Assembly (NCBI GenBank): GCA_032158295.1
Contig: CM063245.1
Span: forward strand, 4,450,700 to 4,514,699
From: Pycnopodia helianthoides
Taxonomy: Eukaryota > Echinodermata > Asteroidea > Forcipulatida > Asteriidae
Reading direction: 5' to 3'
Length of the DNA stretch: 64,000 nt
The stretch's first letter is position 1. Every line of letters begins with the position of its first letter. Both the position numbers and the translations under genes were made by a program. A model generated the notes under the pieces. It was not told where the DNA came from. It did not search any database and saw only the letters and a list, made by a program, of their open reading frames with translations. Shown in pieces: positions 26,501 to 32,597 of this stretch.

Positions 26501-29500
26501 GTAGTGATGTTCCTTTGCTTCACCACCAGGGACGGATTATCATTCCACATGTCCCAATCTATCCGGGATATCTTCATCAATAATAATGGGGCCACGACTG
26601 CGGTAAGGATATTCCTTAACAAAATTTCAATGCAAGATTTACCCAAACAGGGCTAAAAGCCGCTTTTGGTAAAGGAGCTACAAAGAAGAAGAATAAGGTG
26701 TAAAAACTCTGGGCAGCTGACGATAGGAATTGAGATTTCTATTATAACATGCTAAGTTGTAGGATGGAGGAAGCATGCACCAGGCAGGGAGTCCCATACA
26801 CACATCGGTGTATGGGTAAAACCAAATAATATTCTTTATCCCCCGATGCAAATTTAAAATTTATAAAGTTTTTTGTGGTACCCGCTGCTAAAATACAGGA
26901 TTCGAACTGCCTCTAGCAGCCGATCAATCTTGGTGTTCTAGTGGTAAGAGTGGTTTAGAATGGCAAAGGTCGTGGGGTTCCAATCCCACCCGAGTAATAT
27001 GTCTATGTGGTTTTTTTTACAGGACTCGGGAAAGTACTGAGTAAACAGTGCTTTGCACACATCGGTGTCTAGGTGAAACCAAATAATATTATTTATCGCC
27101 GATGCAAATTTAACATCTATTAAATAGCTTACTCTAGTTAGCATTACAACTTCATGTGATCTGTGTGAAATTTATCTCCACCTCTTCAAATCCCAACAGA
27201 CCAAACTGAACTTCAAAAGCCTGGAGAAACTCACCCCGGACCTGTTCTGGCATTGGGTGGAACAAGCTCTGCTGCCAGGCCTCTACGGGGAGACGTACTA
27301 CAACGGAGCTCCAATGCATTGGAGGCACACCAGGTTCCTGAGTGACTGGCAGTGCTACCGTGTTGGCCCTGTACGCCTCAGGCAGCTACGAGTCAAGCCG
27401 GGTGAGACAACATACCAATATTGACTGCAACAAATCAAATAGTGTTCACCACTCCATGTCGGATGACGTCTTTATCCGCAAATGTTTCCGGGACAGACCT
27501 TTTGCGGATATTTTTTACCCCCTGGAACAACTTTGAATTTTCCTTAATTTTTTGCTGTCGGTCGGACGGCCGTCTTTTTTTATCCACCCGGATTTCCCAT
27601 GCAAAGCTGACTAGAAAATGAGCGTGACAAAACACACCGACTGAGCATATTATATTTCTAAGGCGTTGCAGACCAAATGATTATTACAAAAAACAGATAT
27701 TGACATCTAAAGCATTTTTTTTTTTTGCATTTCAGATCCCTGCCCGACTCCTCCAGATGTGCTGTCGTTGAATCAAAAGTGCGACCTCGACTATTCCTGG
27801 AGTAATCAAGAGGAGGGAAACTTCACCGTCGGCTGGCAACCGACCAACTCCAACAAGACTCAGCTCAACTCAACCAAGGAGGAGACCCCCTGGATCTACC
27901 ACGACTACCTGGAGCTGAACGGGGTACCTCATTTCGGCACGCTGGCCCTCTACTCCGGAGGTGGCTATGTGGCCGAGTTCGGCACGAGCAAATCCAGCGC
28001 CTTATCCGTGGCGACTTTCCTGCGAGAGACAGGATGGTATGATGAACTGACACGCGCCATCTTTGTTGAGTTCTCCGTGTTCAACGCCAACATCAACTTA
28101 TTCAGCGTGTCGACCATGTTGGCCGAGACCTTGCCGACAGGGGGCGCTATTGTGTCGTCCAAGGTCAACACGCTGAGGCTGTATCACTACGAGGACAATA
28201 TGGCCATTTTCACTATTATTTTTCAGGTAAATGTTTCGTACAAAAATGGCTGACAAAATAACACACATTCAATTCCATGAGCGCATCCCCAAAAATTGCA
28301 CAGTAACACACAGGGGATTTGACTGACAAAACAAAGCAACCAAGATTCATTGCGGGGATGACGCCAGGTGAATCGGGGCAACACTGCCTTTCCAAAAGTT
28401 TAAACTCAATGCTTTTGAAAAAATAAAAAACTACTGAAATCCGTACAAATTCTTATAAAAGCCTGCTCTTCCTTCATATATATTTCTTGATTTATGGACT
28501 AATGAAAACAAAAAAGATGTAAACTTCAAATTGTTAAACCCTAGGTCCTCTTTGTGGTCTACCTGGTCTACTTCTTCTTCCGTCTGATTGCGAAGATCAA
28601 ACAGGCTGGCTCCAAGGAGCTGAAGAGCTTCTGGACTGCCATTGAACTGATCATGCTTCTGTGTTCCGTCATCGCTATCGTGATGTTCATTCTCAGACAG
28701 GTCTTCATAATCGCCGCACTGCAGGACGTCAAGAACAAAGATCAAGGTTTAGTACACAGAACCAATTTTCTCATTCTAAAGCTGCATAGCCTAGGACATT
28801 CTGAAAAAGGAAACCGATGGCAAACCAACTCCACATTTCGATCAGTATGCTCGGATCGTCTTCAGGGGAAAGCTGCACACCGATGCAGCAGGCTAAAGTA
28901 CTGTGGATTGTTCTATGAAGCGGAGAGGCAGGAAGCTTGAACAGCATCCTGTTTCGACCAACATCCAGCATTGGTGTCCAGCTTTCTCCCGAAGAAAACT
29001 GATCGAACTTGGCGTTTTGATCAGTAGGCTCCGATCATCTTCAGGAGAAAGCTGAATTCCAATGTTGGATGTTCTATGACGCGTGATGGTGGAAAGGTCG
29101 AACAGGATCCTGTTCCTAGCTTCCTGCCTTTGCGCATCATAGCACAATCCAAAGTACTTTCACAGCCTGCAGCATCAGAGTCCACTCAGTCCAGCTTTCC
29201 CTGAAGACAATCCGAGCATACTGATCGAAACTTCATGTTGGTACACCACCTGTTAATTAAAAAAAAATCACCACAATTCAAATAGAGATTTCATGTATGT
29301 GGACCTACAAATCCTGAGACGTTACCGCGAACCTAACTAGAGTTACTGTAATATTTTGTTGCAGGTGAATTCGTCAATTTTGGCCATATTGCAAAGTGGG
29401 ACGAGCTCTTCGGGTACATTATGGCCATCGTTTCATTCCTCTCATTGATCCGGTACATGCGGCTCCTCCGCCTCAACGCCAAGATGTCCCTCCTCGGGAT

Positions 29501-31139
29501 GACTCTGGGCTACGCTGCTAAAGACCTCTTCTACTTCTCCATCATATGGAGCTTAATCTTCTGTGCTTTTGCCCAGCTCACCTACCTCTTGTTCCATGCT
29601 ATCGTGGGTTCCTTCAACAGCTTCATCACAACGTCGGAGACGCTCTTCTCCATGCTGCTCGGAAAGTTCGACTTCCAGACGTTGAAGATGGCCAAACCGA
29701 TAATCGGTGGCGCCGTCTTTGTTGTCTACATCATGACCATGTATATGATCCTGACCAATATGTTCATTACGATCGTCACCGAGGCCTTCAGGCACTTGAG
29801 AACCAAAAAAGAATCGGAAGATGCTACAGATCACGAGATGGTAGAGTTCATGATCAACAGATTCAAGGCCTTTTTCCTAAGGCCTCTTCAAGGTCCTGAA
29901 AATCCACTGTTGAAAGCAAAAGGTTAGTACCAGGTACATTTAATATCTAAAGAAATACAGTCACTGTTGGCCAAATTTAACAGAGTTTTACAAGCAGTTG
30001 CAGCAGAACTCTTCTAGGGCAAAGCCATGATACATCACTTCCACGCGCCTAACAAATGCCCTCCTCCTTGTTAAGGAATATGTTTTAATAGCTTGGTAGA
30101 AAAACAGTTTTGTGACCAAAATACCTGCATACTAAATTTGATTGTAGCAATCAAAATGTGCAATGGTGATTTTAGATGTCTTCACTTTTGTTCCTTTTTT
30201 GAATTTGACAATAATTCAGACGGAATATTTATCAAATATGAACTAGTACGAACTTAATCAGTGAGCTTTCTGATTCAAGATCATCTCTGATCTTGTGTTT
30301 TTCTGCTGATGGGTTATTTGTTTTTTCCCAGACAAGTAACAGAGGACATGGCCTATGTGGGGCATTTAAGGAAAATATCTGGGGGAATTGTGCCTTTGAT
30401 GATGCAAGCATGGACCCTTGGCACGCAGTCAGAGCATGTCCTGAGAAAGATATATGGCTACAGGGCCATCAACAAGCAATTTTCACATTTTTCAAAATGG
30501 CTGCTGTTGCTTGTTATTCAACCTATATTTTTTCAAAGGACAAATCTGCAGCCAAATTTTTTTCTCCTGACATACTCTGCTTGCCAAATTCCGTGCTTGT
30601 ATCAACGGCACAATCCCATCACCCAGCTGACAAACTAATTGTACTTAACACAGATTAAAAAAACATATATATAAACAAATACTGAATGCATGTCGCTCGT
30701 GTATTGTCCTCGTGTATTGTCGCAGAATATAATCACTCAGTGAAATCTGGACTGTTCCATTTCACTCGGCTTCGCCTTGTTAAATGGAACAGTCCAGATT
30801 TCACCTCGTGATTATATTTGGCGACAATGCACTCACACGCATCCAATACTAGTATAATATAATCACCTTCAGTCAACGAGAAAACATTACATTTTTGTTT
30901 ACATTTGTCTCTCAGCCAAAACGGCATCCTACGAAGACACGATGGATTCACTGGACGACCAGGTCGACCGGATCGTCCGCTTTGTGGAGCGCAACTATGG
31001 CGATCTTGACAACATTGACGAGGGTAGTGGGTCGCCCGCACGGACATTGAGCCGCATCACTCTTCACTCTGCGGCATCACACAAAGGTGGCGAGGAGTCT
31101 CCCAGTCAACAGAGTAACCGTATGATATTTCTGGCTTGA
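206..31139 (+). CDS. PKD1: Polycystin-1-like receptor/channel (PKD1 family), 3' 24 exons, 5' end outside window
   Basis: Seen: 24 exons joined by matching phases give WSC, about 15 PKD repeats, REJ, GPS (CLCNHLTSF), PLAT, a polycystin loop and 11 predicted membrane spans, ending in a short acidic possible coiled coil. Known: polycystin-1 proteins are large cell-surface and ciliary receptors that self-cleave at the GPS and pair with TRPP (PKD2-type) channel subunits. WSC plus many PKD repeats resembles vertebrate PKD1 more than PKD1L1-3 or PKDREJ. No C-type lectin or LDL-A domain is seen between WSC and the PKD repeats, unlike human PKD1. Exons: 206-5501, 6440-6612, 7967-8137, 9942-10237, 11102-11242, 11448-11471, 12036-12161, 12574-12664, 13209-13408, 14250-14492, 15487-15714, 16401-16666, 17971-18101, 19865-20088, 22307-22477, 23070-23230, 23707-24469, 25424-25562, 26370-26602, 27200-27401, 27736-28226, 28545-28746, 29365-29922, 30916-31139. 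Exons 12 and 14 appear frame-broken. Orthology to PKD1 itself is inference. Confidence 0.93.
5778..6030. repeat. Divergent foldback element of the GGGCCCAATTTCAT family
   Basis: Begins gggcccaatttcatggctc and ends with its inverted counterpart (gccatgaaattggcccc near 6030). The interior is rich in cgcttac/gtaagcg words. Lies in polycystin intron 1. Confidence 0.65.
6440..6612 (+). CDS. PKD1: Polycystin exon 2 (REJ module)
   Basis: Acceptor tacaatacag ends at 6439; donor AG/GTAAGC follows 6612. Phase 2 in, phase 1 out. Translation begins CVSNCASKINP and continues QGACSGCDAG, the cysteine-rich stretch typical of the REJ module. Joining to exon 1 rebuilds a serine codon across the GC-AG intron. 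Confidence 0.92.
7550..7742. repeat. Foldback MITE, family B (GGGCCCAATTTCATAGAGC ends)
   Basis: A unit of about 193 bp with terminal inverted repeats gggcccaatttcatagagct and its complement at 7718-7742. The same unit recurs near 32406, 36237, 52752, 55292 and 60248. No coding capacity. Confidence 0.8.
7967..8137 (+). CDS. PKD1: Polycystin exon 3 (REJ module)
   Basis: Acceptor tcaattag ends at 7966; donor GTAAGA at 8138. Phase 1 in and out. Encodes LDKQGIAFYP then YMLQLNVWDP, a REJ beta-strand segment, and ends CSITPLV. Confidence 0.9.
8531..8922. repeat. MITE-like element, family A (TAAAGG ends)
   Basis: The ends taaaggaccattacagaatt and, inverted, aatgttccttta (ending 8922) define a unit of about 392 bp in polycystin intron 3. 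Related by its ends to the elements at 16719, 20860, 21312 and 40811. Confidence 0.65.
9942..10237 (+). CDS. PKD1: Polycystin exon 4 (REJ module)
   Basis: Acceptor ctcaccacag ends at 9941; donor GTAAGT at 10238. Phase 1 in, phase 0 out. Encodes YAISTEFTITCSDW, then ASVQFLRYRV and VVVSVLDAYGA, all REJ-type strands. The true frame starts upstream of the ATG-like codon at 10061. Confidence 0.93.
10640..10860. repeat. Fragments of the gttctgaaaagaac / gatcgaaac repeat family
   Basis: Contains cagtctcctgacgatgacta..., tagtcgaaacatgagacc and gacagttcttttcagaact words shared with copies at about 14080, 28850, 43800, 49945 and 54900. Lies in polycystin intron 4, where 10450-11100 also holds imperfect duplications of itself. 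Confidence 0.5.
11102..11242 (+). CDS. PKD1: Polycystin exon 5 (REJ/GAIN linker)
   Basis: Acceptor aatcctgtag ends at 11101; donor GTAAGT at 11243. 47 codons, phase 0 at both ends. Encodes VKPPSLTEEQ, then GDMEGATQLISAIL, a helical segment found after the REJ core in polycystins. Confidence 0.9.
11448..11471 (+). CDS. PKD1: Polycystin exon 6, 24-nt microexon
   Basis: Pyrimidine-rich acceptor tttctcctttcag and consensus donor GTAAGT flank exactly 8 codons (VGNSSLTE), phase 0 at both ends. The short exon keeps the frame whether included or skipped. Confidence 0.8.
11510..11850. repeat. Degenerate tandem repeat (gttgagtccgagtcac-type)
   Basis: Repeated gttgag-tc-gagtcac-agtca-aaggttgaaaccagatg words at a spacing of about 55-65 bp, purine-rich on the + strand. 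Lies in polycystin intron 6. Confidence 0.75.
12036..12161 (+). CDS. PKD1: Polycystin exon 7 (GAIN helical part)
   Basis: Acceptor ctttccag ends at 12035; donor GTAAGT at 12162. 42 codons in phase 0, starting LRSELISTLS. This matches the alpha-helical subdomain preceding the GPS in polycystins. Confidence 0.9.
12574..12664 (+). CDS. PKD1: Polycystin exon 8 (GAIN helical part)
   Basis: Acceptor tttcttag ends at 12573; donor GTAAGA at 12665. Phase 0 in, phase 1 out. Encodes LDAAKAMLNMAMTLQG followed by an acidic DADDEE stretch. Confidence 0.88.
12800..13125 (+). repeat. tRNA-derived SINE-like element with aatgaatgaaa tail
   Basis: An internal box-B-like ggttcgagtcccac motif, a conserved body (tgcgtgggttttccctgg, ttcctcccacatct) and an aatgaaatgaatgaa tail. 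The same body recurs at 53435-53695, and partly at 18125-18245. Confidence 0.65.
13209..13408 (+). CDS. PKD1: Polycystin exon 9 (GAIN helical part)
   Basis: Acceptor actactttag ends at 13208; donor GTACGT at 13409. Phase 1 in, phase 0 out. Encodes ITAGLGRMISQSDDLL and a charged AEQAARNDEEKRKN helix. Confidence 0.88.
13838..13930 (+). repeat. tRNA-Asn-like SINE fragment
   Basis: Contains atggtagagtgccag, cattaatctggaggtcgcag and gttcaaatcctgctccag, matching the D, anticodon and T arms of the better copy at 37529. Not a functional tRNA. Confidence 0.6.
13995..14215. repeat. Foldback element in polycystin intron 9
   Basis: Arms of about 50 bp (aacttgcgggtacaaccatg near 14032-14051 and its complement near 14164-14183, extending to caagaagtaact/agttacttctta) enclose a ggctctgaaaagagccgg hairpin. 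Ends 35 bp before exon 10. Confidence 0.75.
14250..14492 (+). CDS. PKD1: Polycystin exon 10 (GAIN)
   Basis: Acceptor ttttttcag ends at 14249; donor GTGAGT at 14493. 81 codons, phase 0 at both ends. Encodes AFTISTIARQTIDFAV, then LSSYGLIVEVFKG. Confidence 0.9.
14566..15345. repeat. Minisatellite, about 45-bp gacttgagacttaacttgagcc units
   Basis: About 780 bp of interspersed gacttgagact, taacttgagcctagact and tgacctcaaagactt words in higher-order arrangement. Lies in polycystin intron 10. Nearly all words are variants of ACTTGAG, so it probably grew from a shorter simple repeat. Confidence 0.9.
15487..15714 (+). CDS. PKD1: Polycystin exon 11 (GAIN beta part)
   Basis: Acceptor ctttccaacag ends at 15486; donor GTAGGC at 15715. 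76 codons in phase 0, encoding NPYSFSESSANIGSKGVLSM, then ANLTNKISITLQ. A large minisatellite lies in the intron before it. Confidence 0.9.
16401..16666 (+). CDS. PKD1: Polycystin exon 12 (GAIN), apparent frame break near 16431-16440
   Basis: From the acceptor cccttaag at 16400 the phase-0 frame reads VELTEENVRAQS and later meets TGA at 16518. The conserved sequence (SRFLIYLRNGSFPDE, then GNYYLGIVLK) lies in the +1 frame from about 16435. The exon is 266 nt, while phase 0 in and phase 1 out needs a length of 1 mod 3. A 2-nt loss or 1-nt gain near 16435 would restore the frame. A weak alternative acceptor ending at 16416 (ctgactgaag) would avoid the break. The donor is GTAGAT at 16667. Confidence 0.8.
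16719..17107. repeat. MITE-like element, family A
   Basis: The ends ttaaaggtattgtacaagat and atcctgtatatagcacctttaa are inverted. About 389 bp, in polycystin intron 12. No coding capacity. Confidence 0.75.
17971..18101 (+). CDS. PKD1: Polycystin exon 13 (first half of GPS)
   Basis: Acceptor catgttttcag ends at 17970; donor GTAAGT at 18102. Phase 1 in, phase 0 out. Encodes SMVLNETSSSAG, then CRYWDTNITAWSSEGCE, which carries the first GPS cysteines and tryptophans. Confidence 0.93.
18125..18320 (+). repeat. SINE fragment (aatcccac box, tccatacctgattg body)
   Basis: Contains ggttcgaatcccacatcaga followed by ggattgggttttcaatcc and tttggcttttcctcc, a diverged relative of the element at 12800-13125. 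A 3' fragment of the tRNA-Leu SINE (gtttcttggtttcattaccagaaa... taataataat) follows to 18415. Confidence 0.5.
18408..19065 (-). mobile_element. Non-LTR retrotransposon (LINE), 5'-truncated 3' end
   Basis: The minus strand encodes the reverse-transcriptase C-terminus: LQRIQNSAARLVTCTRLHEH, then LHWLPVKQRIDFKILTLVF (ORF 19045-18743), continuing downstream as FQLAAAELWNKLPNNLKH-like sequence. The 3' end is a gcgctatataaaaac tail followed by (TTA)n. Probably a CR1/L2/Jockey-group element; the clade is uncertain. Dead copy in polycystin intron 13. Confidence 0.85.
19206..19334. repeat. Foldback repeat
   Basis: The arms gctatggttaaactacgact and its imperfect complement (gttgtagtttaaccatagc, 19315-19333) with gtgatcctc/gatcaccgag inside form a hairpin of about 129 bp. 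Lies in polycystin intron 13. Confidence 0.7.
19709..19818. repeat. Foldback element, family E (GAATTGGCGGCTAC ends)
   Basis: The arms gaattggtggctacaactac and gtagctgtagccgccaattc enclose about 70 bp. A second full copy lies at 51113-51222 and a half copy at 42793-42830. Ends 46 bp before polycystin exon 14. Confidence 0.75.
19865..20088 (+). CDS. PKD1: Polycystin exon 14 (GPS cleavage site and TM1), 1-nt frame break
   Basis: The acceptor ends at 19864. Phase-0 reading gives THCLCNHLTSFAASFFVPP; the predicted cleavage is between the Leu and Thr codons of HLT (19915/19916). The frame then reaches TGA at 20039, but TM1 (GLYLILLVWLRRKDRQDIIK) follows in another frame. The exon is 224 nt; 225 is required. 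Adding one G at about 20029 (gctttgg to gctttggg) joins the two. The donor GTAGTC at 20089 is weak, but exon 15 continues the family sequence directly. Confidence 0.88.
20514..20866. repeat. MITE-like element, TTAAGG/CCTTTAA ends
   Basis: The ends ttaagggaaaggtatacgat and aaaagtatactttgcctttaa are imperfectly inverted. It directly abuts the family A element at 20860. Lies in polycystin intron 14. Confidence 0.55.
20860..21187. repeat. MITE-like element, family A, with TTATCGCGCGCGATAA palindrome
   Basis: The ends ttaaaggtattgtacccttt and agtgtacagggcctttaa. The interior near 21014 is the perfect palindrome ttatcgcgcgcgataa. Near-identical words recur in the same orientation at 40811-41154, and inverted at 21312-21674. 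Confidence 0.8.
21312..21674. repeat. MITE-like element, family A, inverted copy
   Basis: Starts ttaaaggccctgtaaactat, carries tttatcgcgcgcgataata near 21473 and ends gtataatacctttaa. Head-to-head with the copy 125 bp upstream, so polycystin intron 14 can form a long hairpin. Confidence 0.8.
22002..22202. repeat. Foldback element, family C
   Basis: Long inverted arms: gcctgcggctgtacatggag and ccatgtacagccacaggccc, with gtcgtcatgat outer words at both ends. A full relative sits at 57879-58066 and a fragment at 54600-54641. Lies in polycystin intron 14, 105 bp before exon 15. Confidence 0.8.
22307..22477 (+). CDS. PKD1: Polycystin exon 15 (PLAT domain start)
   Basis: Acceptor cttttccacag ends at 22306; donor GTAATG at 22478. 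57 codons in phase 0: WGVCPLADNQP then YYYQVTVQTGMGLGSGTKS, the PLAT/LH2 first strand that follows TM1 in all polycystin-1 proteins. Confidence 0.94.
22720..22960 (+). repeat. tRNA-Asn-like SINE
   Basis: The body ttcccaggttgtattgtaaa... precedes a tRNA-like head at about 22861 (agttggtagagtgcc, atgttaatttagaggtcgca). Same structure as 37390-37625. Lies in polycystin intron 15. Confidence 0.65.
23070..23230 (+). CDS. PKD1: Polycystin exon 16 (PLAT domain)
   Basis: Acceptor tttttcatag ends at 23069; donor GTAAGT at 23231. Phase 0 in, phase 2 out. Contains the PLAT signature LGDLSHIKVWHDNSG and SWYLSQVSITDLQT. Confidence 0.94.
23270..23465 (-). repeat. tRNA-Leu-derived SINE, 3' part
   Basis: The complement of the SINE body: tctggtaatgaaaccaagga, ccagaaacaccagggttaac and tctttaacgtgcact. 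It begins 40 bp after polycystin exon 16. Confidence 0.7.
23525..23660. repeat. Short interspersed repeat (aggcctggaattacac ... ggtgccccttcaaaag)
   Basis: Contains ggcctggaattacacagagg, ccatggcctctattgccctg and ttggtgccccttcaaaagtt, a family with copies near 33530, 36185, 43960-44140, 49480, 51930 and 63180-63620. Confidence 0.65.
23707..24469 (+). CDS. PKD1: Polycystin exon 17 (PLAT end, TM2-TM5)
   Basis: Acceptor tgtctttag ends at 23706; phase 2 in, phase 0 out. The PLAT end (FFVCDHWLAVEKEDG) is followed by TM2 (CCLCLLYLSMIASAMFY), TM3 (LQEVFIGFISAMVVVPVNVL), a polar cytosolic loop, TM4 (WCVYLAWLLIMMSSFTAAFF) and the first half of TM5 (LVSLFNSVIIIQPFK). The donor at 24470 is GCAAGT, a consensus GC-AG site, 42 bp before a 71-bp tandem array. 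Confidence 0.94.
24512..25008. repeat. 71-bp tandem repeat, 7 copies
   Basis: Seven head-to-tail units starting at 24512, 24583, 24654, 24725, 24796, 24867 and 24938. Each begins acgatccactcgaggttcaa and contains ccgcgggg and gggttcattctagccat. The copies are nearly identical (one has ccgtgggg), which implies recent expansion. Lies in polycystin intron 17. Confidence 0.97.
25424..25562 (+). CDS. PKD1: Polycystin exon 18 (TM5 end and cytosolic loop)
   Basis: Acceptor atctctgcag ends at 25423; donor GTAATA at 25563. Phase 0 in, phase 1 out. VIAVAMFLSLLFKKPDR continues directly from QPFK of exon 17, supporting the GC-AG junction. An acidic loop follows. Confidence 0.92.
25967..26112. repeat. 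Foldback element, family D (146 bp)
   Basis: Near-perfect arms: aatgggggacttttgggacg through accaggtaaatccattgttc, mirrored by acaatggaattttacctggt to aaaagtctcccatt. The second copy is at 62802-62946. Lies in polycystin intron 18. Confidence 0.85.
26370..26602 (+). CDS. PKD1: Polycystin exon 19 (cytosolic loop and TM6)
   Basis: Acceptor ctgtgccag ends at 26369; donor GTAAGG at 26603. Phase 1 in, phase 0 out. A basic helix (EEARKKRLKELKMNRILKD) precedes TM6 (FYTGFVVVVMFLCFTT) and the start of the polycystin loop (SIRDIFINNNGA). Confidence 0.93.
26798..27124. repeat. Direct repeat pair (cacacatcggtgt ... gatgcaaattta)
   Basis: Segments 26798-26862 and 27056-27112 share acacatcggtgt, gaaaccaaataatatt and gatgcaaattta. 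Between them lies a SINE-like piece with ttccaatcccacccgagtaa. Lies in polycystin intron 19. Confidence 0.6.
27200..27401 (+). CDS. PKD1: Polycystin exon 20 (polycystin/TOP loop)
   Basis: Acceptor tcccaacag ends at 27199; donor GTGAGA at 27402. Phase 0 in, phase 1 out. Encodes LFWHWVEQALLPGLYG and RVGPVRLRQLRVKP, hallmark strands of the large extracellular polycystin loop. Confidence 0.95.
27736..28226 (+). CDS. PKD1: Polycystin exon 21 (polycystin/TOP loop, start of TM7)
   Basis: Poly-T tract and acceptor catttcag end at 27735; donor GTAAAT at 28227. Phase 1 in, phase 0 out. Contains WIYHDYLELNGVPHFGTLAL, YSGGGYVAEF, TRAIFVEFSVFNANINLFS and the start of TM7 (MAIFTIIFQ). Confidence 0.95.
28545..28746 (+). 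CDS. PKD1: Polycystin exon 22 (TM7-TM8)
   Basis: Acceptor taaaccctag ends at 28544. Phase 0 in, phase 1 out. VLFVVYLVYFFFRLIAKIK completes TM7; FWTAIELIMLLCSVIAIVMF is TM8. The donor GTTTAG at 28747 is weak, but phase and homology agree. Confidence 0.93.
28780..29240. repeat. Complex foldback repeat cluster of the gatcgaaac family
   Basis: The outer arms cagtatgctcggatcgtctt (about 28844) and gacaatccgagcatactgat (about 29208) enclose repeated cttcaggagaaagctg and gaacaggatcctgtt words. Lies in polycystin intron 22. Confidence 0.6.
29365..29922 (+). CDS. PKD1: Polycystin exon 23 (TM9-TM11 and pore region)
   Basis: Acceptor ttttgttgcag ends at 29364; donor GTTAGT at 29923. Phase 1 in and out. 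Encodes TM9 (YIMAIVSFLSLIRYMRLLRL), TM10 (YFSIIWSLIFCAFAQLTYLL), a pore-helix-like stretch (ITTSETLFSMLLGKFDF) and TM11 (VFVVYIMTMYMILTNMFITI). The pore region is well kept compared with human PKD1 (from family knowledge; alignment not run). Confidence 0.95.
30712..30836. repeat. Strong hairpin in polycystin intron 23
   Basis: The arms about 30726-30762 (aatataatcact, gtgaaatctggactgttcca) and 30782-30818 (tggaacagtccagatttcac, gtgattatatt) are almost perfectly complementary around a short loop that itself contains ggcttcgcc. Pairing extends outward to gtgtattgtcgc/gcgacaatgcac. Confidence 0.85.
30916..31139 (+). CDS. PKD1: Polycystin exon 24 (C-terminal tail, stop at 31137)
   Basis: Acceptor tttgtctctcag ends at 30915; phase 1 in. 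An acidic amphipathic segment (MDSLDDQVDRIVRFVERNY) could form a short coiled coil like the one through which polycystin-1 and -2 tails associate. A Ser-rich tail follows, and TGA is at 31137-31139. The tail is short, about 74 residues after TM11's exon. Confidence 0.88.
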
Positions 31140-31364
31140 AACGCAGATTTCAAACACTGTGAACTTTGACCTCCCCCAAAAAATCTTTTTAGTTATAAAA
31201 TTTATCTTTGTCTGGCAGTAATTTAACAAGGATTTCAATTCAACGGATATTTTTGAGAGAAACCTTGACTAATGTAATGCTTTACATCAACTCTAGGAAG
31301 TTATAGTTGACTAGAGACAATTGCCGTTTCTATTTTGGATTCCTACACTTCTTGTGCCTTGTCA

Positions 31365-31970
31365 GGGCGGAGCGCGGCAGTTAAGACTCAAGCTCTGGTG
31401 TTTCTGATCAGCAGAGTGACGGTTTTGAGTCCCGGTTGTAACACTTGTGTCCTTGAGCAAGATACTTCACCATAATTGCTTTGTCCTTGGACATTAAGGT
31501 GCAGGACCTGTGTACAAGATTTGGTAGTGCAGGAAAAACAACCCAGACCACTTATCCTGGAAGAGTAAGGGTTAACCCCGGTGTTTCTGGTTCACATAGA
31601 AAGCCCCCTTGTTTACAGGTTTCCCCAAACCCCCATTCTAAACGAGTGGAATGCCGTGTCAAGCACACCGACTCAAGCTCTGGTGTTTCTGATAAGCAGA
31701 ATAGGTCCCATGAGTTGTGTAATGCATGGAAAAGAACCCAGTACATTTATTGTTAAGAGAAGGGATTTGTCCCAGTGTTTTCTAAAATGGCTGGCTGCAG
31801 ATTGCGCCACAACACCTTGTAAACCATTACATTGTACTGTGTAAAGAAATTAGACTTATAATTTGAGCGTAGCGCCACATGCCTTGAAGAAAAAATAATG
31901 CTTTAAGACGCCTTCAGTTCAGGTGTGATAAAGCACTATATAAGAACAGTGTAGTATTATTATTATAACA
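31365..31970 (+). repeat. tRNA-Leu-derived SINE plus second partial copy
   Basis: The head gactcaagctctggtgtttc (anticodon CAA context), gagtcccggttgtaacact, body ccttgagcaagatacttc and aaccccggtgtttctggttc. A partial second head begins near 31670. The tail is actatataagaacagtg followed by (TTA)n near 31925-31965. It may be included in the polycystin 3' UTR. Confidence 0.8.
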
Positions 31971-32405
31971 AGAAAACACCACCACCAGTATATTAAATAC
32001 GTATATATTTTGCTCTTCAAGCCTCACCCAATGTATATACAGAGATGGCTACTGGAGTCGGGTGTACAAGAAGCTACAACTGGCAACAAAATCGAACGTT
32101 GTTGTTGTAAAACAAAACACACACAAAATACAAAATTATTTCCCGAACTAGAGAAGAACACATGCAGGAACTTTATGAAATGAGTTCTAAAGGGAATAAC
32201 TTTTTATAACATTAAAAACAGCCATGCAGTGTGCATTACAAAATACCAGATACTATTCAAGTCCAACTAGCAACAGGCATATATTGTTGGGTCAATAGGA
32301 ATCTTGAAGTATACTTTTACTGCTAAAAGTATTTAGTTGAGATTGTACTTAAGTTTTCATGCTTTGTTGATAAACTTGTAATAAAGTTCATCAAAAACGA
32401 AACTA

Positions 32406-32597
32406 GGGCCCAATTTCAAAAAGCTGCTGAAGCAGAAATATTGCTTACAAGTTTTCTGCTGAGCAAGACTAAGTAGGATGCCAGTCACAGATTGTACATG
32501 TGGCATGGTATTTTGGCTGGTAACCTTATTCTTGTAAGCATAATTTTGTTGTGCTTAGCTACTTCTTGTGCTTAAGCAGCTCTATGAAATTGGGCCC
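32406..32597. repeat. Foldback MITE, family B
   Basis: Bounded by gggcccaatttcaaaaagct and agctctatgaaattgggccc; about 192 bp. Confidence 0.85.
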
